DNA of 64,000 bases from Chrysomallon squamiferum (taxonomy: Eukaryota > Mollusca > Gastropoda > Neomphalida > Peltospiridae), in contig CM022672.1 in assembly GCA_012295275.1 (NCBI GenBank), positions 9,593,904 to 9,657,903 on the forward strand. Direction: 5' to 3'. Position numbers and translations under genes: made by a program. Every line of letters starts with the position of its first letter. Position 1 is the stretch's first letter. Positions 54,436 through 64,000 of the stretch are shown in pieces. The notes under the pieces were generated by a model. It saw only the letters and a program-made list of their open reading frames with translations. It made no database searches and was not told the origin of the DNA.

Positions 54436-54990
54436 TATGACTAATATTTGATGAGATGTCAGTTAAAGGGAATAAATAAAAATAAATATTAATTTATATA
54501 TTTTCAGCAAAGTCTTCACCAGCAATTAAAAGACCTTGTATTTCATACAAAGTGGATGATATCACAAAAATACCAGTAAGAATTTTCTTATCTTAATTTT
54601 TAATTAACTATAAAATTGAGAACTGAAGTATGTTGAATGCAAAGTTATTCCTGCAGATATTTTAATTATCTCATTAAATAGGTTTTTCCTTTATTATTAT
54701 TATTATTATTAGTAGTAGTAGTAGTAGTAGTAGTAGTAATATAATTTTATATAGATAAATAGACAAAGAGATATAAAACATTTTTTCATTTGGCTGTTTT
54801 CTTTATTATAGAAAGTGTGAATGTTTAGTCTTAAGTATTTATTGACAATTTATTGATTCCCTTTGTAAATACTTATACTGATGAACAGCGACTTTTCTTT
54901 TGTTAATATATTTTAGGCCAACATATTAGTAAATACCACAACCCAGAACTAGTAATTACTTCTACTTTTTCTCTTGATACTATATTTTAG

Positions 54991-55272
54991 GTTGACATTT
55001 TAGTAAATTCTACCACCACTTCTCTAAATCTATCCAGTGGACCAGTAACCAAAGCAATTCTTGCTGCAGCTGGCTCAGACATTCAGAAAGAGTGTAAAAC
55101 AAAATATCCAAATGGTATTAAGAGCTGGGAGGTGGCTGACACAAGTGGAGGAAATCTGAGCTGTAAAAAAATATACCACACATCTCTAGTTGATGCAAAA
55201 TGGTCTACTGTCAAAGAGGTCCTTTAAGAATTAACATAATGTTTTTCTTCTTTTTCCATGAAAACATACATA

Positions 55273-55319
<47 letters not shown>

Positions 55320-56759
55320 ACAAGCATGCATATGAACAGCTACTGTTTGTAAAGAAGAAATAGTTTAATATAAAACTTTACTATAAATAGGAACTATTTT
55401 AAATATCTCTAGAAATAAACTAACATTTTTATCGTATATAAAACTAACATTTTAAATTTTTTCTTCAGATAATTAAATATCAAAATGTTATTTAAATTTC
55501 TTTTTTTTTAAAAATATTTTAAAAATAATTTAATATGAAAATATTTTTAGAATAAAATTAATTATTTTTAATCTTTCCAGTATTTTTTTAATTATTAAGT
55601 TAAAAAAAAAAAATTAAATATTAAGTTAATATTTTTAACATTTTAGAAAAAAACAATTAGCATAAGTTTGTAATATGTATTATTATTCATTTAATGGAAT
55701 AATTTAATTAAAAAATAATTAAATACAAAGTATTTATTTCAGGTAAAACTAATTATTTTTGAAATTTTCAGAAATAATATAATTCAAATATTTTATTTAA
55801 AATTACTGAAATTACTTTTATTCAATGCAAATATTAAGTAAGTTAATTTTTAAAAATTTATGCAAAAAATGTTTATTTCTAAATAAAACTAAGACAAAAC
55901 ATTTTTAGACCAAATAATATATACAAGTGATTTGAAATAATAAACATTTTTAATATTTTCAGAATTATTATAATATAAATATTTAAAGCAAAAACAAACA
56001 TACATTTATTTTAATGTTTTAGATATTTTAAAATTTGATATATGATTAAGAAAATATTTTTGATAACTTAAGAAATAACAGAAAATAAATATTTTACTTA
56101 AAATAAAAATATCTGGGTATTTTTTTTTTTTTTTTTTCGGGATATATTTTCAGATGAAATATTTATTTCAAACAAAACTATCAATTTTTAATGTTTCAAG
56201 AAATCAGTTTATTAATATTTTATTTAAAATTAATTATTTTTCATGTTCTTTAAAATTAAGTTAGCATTTTTAATGTTTCTATAAATAATTTGACATAAAA
56301 ACTTCATTTAAGATAACATTTTGTAACCATTTTGATTTAATCATTCTATTTAATATTTAACAATTTCATTTCAATATATATATATATATATACATTATGT
56401 TACGAAGAAACAGTTTCTAGAAATACTGTAACTGATTTGTATTTTTTATTTCTAAAAATTTTGAAACAAAGTATTTTTTATATTTATGGAAATAATTTAA
56501 AATAAAAGTTTTATATTTCGAATAAAACCAAGCAGTTTAATGGTTCCAGAATTACAAAACACTCATCAAAAGGTTGTTGGATAAAGCTGAGGCTGATCAT
56601 CTCAGTTCAATAGCTTTGCCTGTTCTGGGTACAGGAACACTGAAATACCCATCTGATGAAGTGGCAGAGTGTATGTTTGAAACAGCACTGGCCTTTCGAG
56701 GAAGACATCTGAGTTCGATAACTTTTGTTGTGTATCCTAAAGATGATAATAACCAAAAG
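54991..56759 (+). other. Macrodomain B', unit 3 second copy
   Basis: Exons 54991-55218 and 56550-56759 appear identical in coding sequence to the first copy. The upstream linker exon (54508) begins in the phase left by exon 53264-53321, so the module is spliced in frame. Confidence 0.87.
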
Positions 56760-59700
56760 GTAAACATTTTTGTTGTGTGAAACATGATGTTTTAAGTTAT
56801 TTAATGTAATACAATAATACTTTTCAAATAATCAGACAACTGATTTTTAAATATGAAATATTTAATAATATAATTAAAAAGAATGATGTGGTTTATGTTG
56901 TTTTTCTTGTTTTCAGGCATTTAAAACAGAATTGGCCAAACACGTTCATCTGAATCAAAATATTCACCCTTCAGGTAAATGCCACAGACATTTTTGTTTT
57001 AAACATATATATTTATATGCTTTTGTTTTAGTTTTTGTTTACTTAATTATATAATTTCTTGTGTGTTTCCTGAACATTTTGAATATCTATTTTGTCCCAA
57101 CAAGATTTACAGAAGTTGCTGCTACTAAATAGATATATAATTTAAATGTTTTCATTTTTACTTCAGGAAATGGAGCAGCATTTAGCATCTCCTTGGTGAA
57201 AGGAAACATTGCTGATCAGAAAGTAATTAAAGATTATTTGAATATGTGTCTAAAATTCTCTCTCTCTCTTTCTGTCTGTCTGTCTGTCTCTGTATGTGAG
57301 AGAATGTGAGTTTGTGTGATAGAGAGAGAGAGTGTATTTGGGTTTGAGAAAGAGAATGTATATCTGGCTGTGTATAAGATTGACAAATTTATTTATTTAT
57401 TATTTGTATTAAAACTCAAACATCTGTTTTTCTATAGGTGGATGCCATTGTTAATTCAACAACCCTTCCCTGAATCTTCAAAGTGGACCAGTAACAAAAG
57501 CCATAGTCAAAGCTGGTGGTGATTCACTACAAGACGAATGTAAGCAGAACTATCCAAATGGAATCAAGGCTGGAGAGATTGCTGTTACAGCAGGAGGGAA
57601 GTTAAACTGCAAATTCGTCTACCATACAACTCTGATTCAATGGACTGATGATAACACTGCTGTTAAAGTACAGTCTTCATTAATTTAATTTTACTGTTAC
57701 TGAACAAGTAAAATATTTTAAATGGGAATAAAATGCTTATAAATATATACATATATATATATGTCTGTACAAAAATACAAATATATGAATATTTACAATT
57801 ATGATTTATGTGTTATACAGGGACTGACGGATCTCATCACAAACTGTCTTTCAAGAGCTGATCAGGACAAACTTACAAGTATTGCTTTCCCAGTGCTGGG
57901 TACTGGTGTCCTCAAATATCCTCCAGATGTTGTCAGCAAAATCATCTTTGAATGTTTTGACAGTTTTTGTAAGAACCATACAAATACATCACTTCAGGAG
58001 GTCAAAGTTGTCATCCATCCTGATGATACTGAAAACTGGAGGGTAATTTATTGTGTTCAGGCAAACAAAGACACGTTACTACTGGTGGATTATGATAATG
58101 TTTTACAGTTGTGCATGATTTTTCTAAAAGATATACTGGTTTCATGTTTATGGCCTAAAATAGATTCACACACTCCAAGAAGATATAATTTGTGTATTTT
58201 TTAGTTTATTATTTTCTGTTAAGAAAACATAATTTGTAAATTTTGTAATATATTATTTTCTCTCAAGAAAACACAATTTGTGTATCTTGTAATTTATTTA
58301 TTTATTTTTTATTATTATTTTTTTTTCTTCAGGTTTTTACACAACAGAATAATCCAGTCCAACGAACTGAAGCTGCAGCCTCACCAGCAGGTATTTGTAG
58401 AAAAGAAATGAAATAAGTAGCAGTGGTTACAAAAACTTAAAACTGTTGACCAATTCATTGAATTCTTGACCATTTACAATCCCTGGCCTTTTTTCTAAAT
58501 AAGATCAATGTAAGAATGACAATGAAAGGAAAATTAACTGTAAAAAAATGTTAATGATAACAGAATAGAAATAAACTAACATTGTCTTTATACTGACTGT
58601 TTGATATATCTAATGTGATTGGTGATTTTTGAGAAAGGAACATTTGGCTTTGTCACAGTTTTCTGTATTGCTTTGACCCTCTGTTTTGTTTTGATTCTAA
58701 ATAATCTAAATAATTACCTCAACAAACTGAGTTGATTTTCAATACTTTGCCAAATGTTTTATTAACAAGGGATGATAGCAGTCACTCCGGAGATCACTGA
58801 TAACATAGCAATAATAGTTAGACAATAATTAATATCAAGTCAATTTAGTCATTAAAGCAGCTATATAATTTATAAAAAGATCATAAGAAAAAAATGATTA
58901 ATAATTTAGTAATTTTGTATTACATTGATTGTGATAACTATTTATTGTTTATGTCATAACTAAAATTGTTTTAATGAACACAACACAGAGACACACAGAC
59001 ACAATTAATGTATTGATTATTATTTTTTTGTGTACGGGTACCAAAACAGTCAATTAAATCATTATATTTGTTATATTCAAAAGAATCAATAGAAACTCAG
59101 TTTGATCAGATTCCTCCATCCTGGAGCCCTATGGACAAGTCAGATTTTGTCAAACAGGTTCAGGTGCTGCCTACTGATGCAGAATATCAGACTGTGGTTC
59201 AAAGCTTCAATAACAGCCTCCAGCAACCTGTTACTATTGTTAAGGTATAAGCAGATTTAATGTCATAATTATTAAGATATAATGTAACCAATATTTGCTA
59301 ACAATGAAATCTATAGGCTTAAAATAATATATTTGTGAGGCTGGTATTTTTTTTATTTTGTTGTGTAAATGTAATATAGGAAAATGGATGATGAAATCTA
59401 ACAGCAGTATAATAATGATTTACTCAGTCTGTTCAGATAATTTAATACATTCATTCTGTGTACAAAATGTTCTCATGAGGCAGGGTAAAATATCAGGCTC
59501 TGTGCATCTTCCCAAGTTTGTTACTTGAGTTTATTCTGATAACCCTGAAATACAAGAAGGTTATTCTACTTCTTTATACACACTATTAAAGTACTATACT
59601 GAACAACATAAAGTTAGAAATAATAATGTAGTTAAACTGTAGTATGTTCGTTACTGTCAGTGGGAAGCTATATATGAATAATTCAATAACTATATTCTAC

Positions 59701-59788
59701 TATGAACAGAAATGGAAGGAAAATTAAATATAGAAACAATTTTTTATTTATTTATTATTATTATTATTATTTTCTTTTTCAATTTCAG

Positions 59789-60019
59789 GTTGAAAGGATT
59801 CAGAACAAAACTTTGTATTATCAGTATCAGGTAATGAAAGTTCTGTTTCATAAAAGAAATCCTGGAATAGAAAATGAGTGATTCCTTTGGCATGGGACAT
59901 CATTGGAAGCTATAATCAGCATCAATATGGATGGTTTCAACAGAAGTTATTGTGGCAAAAATGGTGTATAAAATTTGTTTTGATGAATGTTTTTCTTAGA
60001 TATTTTAAATTCAAATGAC

Positions 60020-60067
<48 letters not shown>

Positions 60068-60857
60068 TAATAAATAATAATAATAATAATAACAATAATA
60101 ATAATAGTAATAAATAAATAAAGTAAATATCTGTTGAAGTAAAGAACATTTCTCTCTGAATTCATGCTTTATGTAAGATATCCATTCTTTAGTTCTTCCC
60201 AAATATTATATATTATTTTATAAAATTCACTTTTTATTACAAATGCTAAAAACTCAACTGATTATAACTTTTTAAAACCCTGACTATTTGGGGATTTTGG
60301 TGGATATGTTCATTTGTATTCTTTGGTTGTATGTTTTTGTGCATGCAGTTATTCTTCTCATTTTTAATTTTTTTAATTTATATTATTATTATTATTTATT
60401 TAATTATTTATTTTTTTTTTTATATATATTTTTGTCATTAGTTTAGTTATAAATTTCAATTTTATTTTAATAATAATAATAGTAATAAAAGACTAACTAT
60501 TTATATTTTGATGAATTTTCAAAAAAAAATTACAAAATCAACTAATGTTTTAATTTATATTTTATTTCAGCAACATACTATGGTCAGGGTGTATATTTTG
60601 CTACTCAAGCATCTTACTCAGCAGATGACACATACGCTGTTCCTGACAGCTCTGGATACAAATACATGTACCAGGCTGCAGTACTCACTGGAGACTTTAC
60701 TAGCGGAGACAGATCTTATAAAGTTCCTCCACCAAAATCCACTTCTGAGCCTCATATCCGATATAACTCCCTGGTTGATAATCCAGGAAACCCTTCCATT
60801 TTTGTCATCTTTCATGACACCCAGGCTTATCCACAATATCTCATAACCTTTAAATAA
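59789..60857 (+). other. Interrupted PARP catalytic exons, unit 3
   Basis: Exon 59789-59963 has TGA at 59879 in place of the Arg codon in NERFLWHG. Exon 60571-60857 is open, with GVYFA, YNSLVDNPGNPSIFVIF and YPQYLITFK, and shows unit-specific changes (CYGQG to YYGQG; TTGNSS to TSGDRS). Confidence 0.85.
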
Positions 60858-62245
60858 ACTGAAACTACTCATCAGTTCCTTTTTTCTTCTTTTTTTTTAA
60901 CAAAAAAAAAAAAAAAGACTTTTGTTTACTGTTTATTTATTTGTTTATTTATTATTGATTAGAATAATAATAATAATAATAAATTACTATTATTATTATT
61001 ATTATTATTAGCTATTGTTAATGATTTTTATATTCTTTTTATTTAAATTATTTTTTATCAATTTGACAAACCAGTTTTGTCACAAAGTATTGTTTATTCT
61101 TTTCATGATCATTATTATTTGTTTTAAAACTATTAAATTGTAAATTATTTTCATATCTAATTATTATATACTTTTAATCAGAGATTTTTAAAAATATATT
61201 TGGATGGTCATATTTGTATCAAACAATAAAATAATATATATAATAGTATTGTGTGTATTATTGCTATTATTACAAATATTATTATTACTGTATGCTCTGT
61301 TTGTTTATTTATCTATTTATTATTTTTCGCTTATTTATTATTGATTATAATAATAATATTTATAATAATAATATTAATAATAATAGTAGTATGTTTATTT
61401 TTTTTTTATTAAATTACTTTTATAAGTTTGACAAACCAGTTTTGTCATAAAGAAATGTTTCTTCTTTTCATCATCATCATCATTATTAAAACTATGCAGT
61501 TGTTCAGTATATCAGAGATTTTTAAAAATATGTTTGGATGGTTGTATCTGTATGAAATAAAATAATATATATATAATAGTGTGTATTATTACTATTACTA
61601 CAAGTTGTATTATTACTGTTTGCTTGTTTATCCATTTATTTATTTGTTTATTATTATTATTATTATAAATTTTCTTTTTATTATTATTTGTTTTAAAACT
61701 GTGTAAGAGTTTAATGTAGAATATGTTAAATTGTAATTAATGTATATGTAAATTTTATATCATTTGAATGAGAGATTTTTAAAAATATGTTTGGATGGTC
61801 ATTTTGTAACATAATAAAATAATGTACATAATTAAATTATAATATATATTATTATTATTATGGGTTTTTGCTCGTAATATTAATTTTATTATTACTATTT
61901 TTGTTGTTATTATTAATAATCTTTTTTATGATTGCTGATCAGAGACTCGCATATTAATGAATAAAACAATACTAATAAAATCTCAACTCTTGTTTTTATT
62001 TAAATTATGCTCACTGGCTGCAGAATTGGTTCCCACTCACTTGATCTAATTTCAAATCTAAACTTTTCCCACATGATTCTTAAGGAAAGGTTTAGGTTTT
62101 GTTACCACTTCATGATGTTTATATTACCTACTAGACCATATCGATGATCCTAGGATGTGTTACAGGGTTCAGATTGAGGTTATGTGTTCTGCAAGCTACT
62201 GATATAAAACTAGACTAACTACTTGTATTTGCTACCACAAAGAAA

Positions 62246-62660
62246 ATGGAATATCTATGCAATGTTTGTATCATTTATACTGATGACACCTTCTATACAT
62301 GCCCATGACATGTTCTAGAGATCTACACTCTTCATGTGGAAATCTATAACATCATGTTCCCTCTTGTCTACATGCTCCTTCCAAAACAGACTCAAGCTTC
62401 ATATTTCAAATGTTGAAGACGGAAGCAGGAAGAAAAAACTTCAACCTGGATCCACAGATTTTGAAGATCCACTTTGAGAAAGCCGTTGCTAATGCTACAA
62501 GCGTTCAAGGGGGTCCAGGTATAGGGATGCTTTTTTGCAATAATCCAAGCTCTATGAAGGAAGTTTCAGCATATTTCTCAGACTCTCCAGTACAAAGAAG
62601 ATGTGGCAATCCACAGATTTGTAACTAGAGCCAAGGCCCTAACACTGGTGACACTAGACA
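62246..62660 (+). pseudogene. Mutator-like (MULE) transposase fragment 3' of unit 3, longest copy
   Basis: Matches the other two copies as far as the FEKAVANAT region, then continues further into the transposase. In a shifted frame it reads IIQAL-stop-RKFQHISQTLQYKEDVAIHRF, the MULE segment that the other copies lack because they switch to PARP upstream flank. Stops and frame changes show it is dead. Confidence 0.75.
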
Positions 62661-64000
62661 GATCAGGTTGAGGATGTATCACTGGGCACCATTGCAAAGT
62701 TCACAGTCAGTTACCACCTAGCCTACTAGGTAAGATGGTATCATAAATGAACTCTTTCAGTTAACAGTCTGTTAAATAATTCCCACCTGATTTAATAATA
62801 TTTTGATCCCTCTTGAAATTATTTTAGATCAAATGAATTATTCAAGTTACAAACACTCAGTCTGTTGATATCATTAATATTGTCAGGTAAACATTGAATA
62901 TACTTGTTGGCTAGTGTCAACAAAAGAAACTAAATACATGTATAACCTTGCTATTATTATTTTCTTTAACTTCATTTAGCTTTACATTATATTTTATTTC
63001 TGTAAAACTGTGTACTCACACTTATACGTGCAGTTTCAAAGATCTGATAAATAAAAGTTTGACTAAAATAAACCCTTAAGACTTGTGAGCAGGTTTGGAT
63101 TGGAGACAGACATCAGATAATCGATAATAAGTATCTCTTATATTGAAGAATTTTTTATGCTCAACATTAGTAGGCACTGTTACATCTCAAAACGTTTTCC
63201 AAACATCAGTTAGTTGAATAATTAATTGAAACCCTCAAATAGTTCAGTACTATCTGAGGTTGTACTGTTTTAAATTTTAAGAACCAATCAAAGGTTTACA
63301 ATAAGCACACATTCATGATCAAAATATTTTCCTTCTTTAATTTCCCCATTAGAATTTTAATTAAAGTATGGTCCGTCTTTGAATTCCAGACGAAATGTGG
63401 CGAGGTATATTCATCTGACATTGTTTTTAATATCACCATTTTCACGATTAGAAGCGCTCGGGAAGCTCATTTCCGCATCCTGACCCCAAACAAGACTCAG
63501 TCGCGCAAATCACGGTGACATTTCGCACACTATCTTGTACTAATTCCCGTATCAAAATATTTGATATTTGTTTTGATCCTGTGTCGTTGATAATTGATCA
63601 CGGAAATGGGGTGGCCTGTATTGGCCGACAGCTTTCCCCTGCTATTTGTTTCCTATTTTTGTGTTAGTGTGGAGTCAGAGACGTTTATTAATTTTCTTAG
63701 AAAATGAAATTAACTTATTTTATATTATTATACTTGAATGTAATGTTCATCTTTCACAAACAACGCATGTTTATGTTCTCAGTTATCTGACCCAGAAGGA
63801 AACAACACACCAGGGCACATGAATACAAACTGGCCCTGAAATTTGCGATTTTTCAAAATTACTTCCCAATCTCGGCCTCACGGACCTTAATGTATCCCTA
63901 GTTCCTAAACCCCATATCCATCACTGCTAGCACTGTGCTTGTATTGTATAAGCTATTGTAGAAGTTATTTATAGTGTTGGGTAATCTTCATAGAAAGTAG
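62661..64000. other. Right flank, no gene recognised; CpG-containing patch at about 63370-63600
   Basis: No exon with family similarity is visible. Base composition shifts toward more G+C and CpG (gaagcgctcgggaagctc, cagtcgcgcaaatcacgg) than anywhere else in the intergenic DNA. It may be a promoter or first exon of a gene beyond the window, but nothing shows which. Confidence 0.4.

Larger units (their letters stand above)
53640..57160 (+). repeat. Internal duplication in unit 3 (second macrodomain B module)
   Basis: From about 53630-53650 the sequence jumps from just upstream of the expected exon 9 back to intron 4 (cagtaatcaagt-tgtgatgtaaaatt), then repeats the minisatellite, linker exon, both macrodomain B exons and the following exon almost base for base (source about 49975-53630). 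Copy-specific differences are few, so the event is recent. Confidence 0.88.
49136..60857 (+). pseudogene. PARP14-like unit 3: macrodomains B, B', C plus PARP, broken by a frameshift and a nonsense codon
   Basis: Exons: 49136-49158, 49502-49538, 49744-49755, 49855-49909, 50843-50910, 51331-51558, 52883-53092, 53264-53321, then duplicated 54508-54575, 54991-55218, 56550-56759, 56917-56974, then 57167-57222, 57438-57667, 57821-58042, 58333-58390, 59093-59244, 59789-59963, 60571-60857. The frame is open through both B modules (437 codons). Exon 57438-57667 then lacks one C of a CCCC run, giving TGA at 57471-57473. Independently, CGA has become TGA at 59879-59881, just before WHGTS. A truncated product of about 448 residues would hold two macrodomains and no PARP domain. 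Flanking exons and the last ART exon are otherwise well preserved, so decay is recent, unless one lesion is an assembly error. Confidence 0.82.

Noticed and set aside
59821..59836. New donor CAG/GTAATG in the unit 3 PARP exon that might splice out the nonsense codon
   Set aside because: Splicing there would leave phase 0 against a following exon needing phase 1, so it would not restore the PARP frame.
63315..63518. 67-codon open frame in the right flank
   Set aside because: No recognisable similarity or splice/coding signature; kept only as part of an unassigned CpG-rich region.

Overview
This is an animal (metazoan) genomic window. It is AT-rich, the genes are split into many small exons with GT...AG introns, and it is crowded with microsatellites ((CA)n, (CT)n, (ATT)n, (TTTA)n) and minisatellites. 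The repeat style, an ADAM protease of mixed vertebrate-like type and a lineage-expanded PARP14-like family suggest a lophotrochozoan invertebrate, most likely a mollusc. That assignment is inference. All supported genes are on the + strand.

Layout: (1) 1-4110 has no recognisable exon and is probably upstream intron or flank of the first gene. (2) 4111-20661 holds the 3' 19 exons of an ADAM metalloprotease-disintegrin gene, reading in frame through prodomain, furin site, active zinc site, disintegrin, Cys-rich, EGF-like, transmembrane and a long proline/tyrosine-rich cytoplasmic tail. The 5' exons are not visible. (3) About 20.7-26.2 kb is AT-rich intergenic DNA. (4) About 26.2-62.6 kb is a three-unit tandem cluster of genes encoding macrodomains plus a PARP14/15-type mono-ADP-ribosyltransferase. 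Each unit has its own promoter and first exon, and each promoter carries a consensus interferon-stimulated response element (GAAANNGAAACT). (5) 62.66-64.0 kb is unassigned; a CpG-containing patch near the right edge could be regulatory.

The PARP cluster records its own evolution. Unit 1 has three macrodomains (A, B, C) plus PARP. Unit 2 lost macrodomain A and the ancestral ATG, but a first-exon ATG and a new splice arrangement restore a complete frame of two macrodomains plus PARP. Unit 3 shares that deletion and regained a third macrodomain through a recent phase-compatible internal duplication (B, B', C). It then took a one-base frameshift in macrodomain C and a nonsense codon in the PARP domain, so it probably encodes at most a macrodomain-only protein. 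A decayed Mutator-like (MULE) transposase fragment follows every unit, and the duplication junctions lie inside it.

A recurring theme is intronic tandem repeats that contain, or were amplified from, splice-site motifs: donor-like arrays in two or three ADAM introns, an acceptor-like array in the macrodomain B intron, and a decoy acceptor with a stop before every macrodomain B exon.

The ADAM and PARP genes show no functional link beyond being neighbours. The best candidate for something new is the ISRE-bearing macrodomain-PARP cluster, a plausible inducible innate-immunity locus in an invertebrate.
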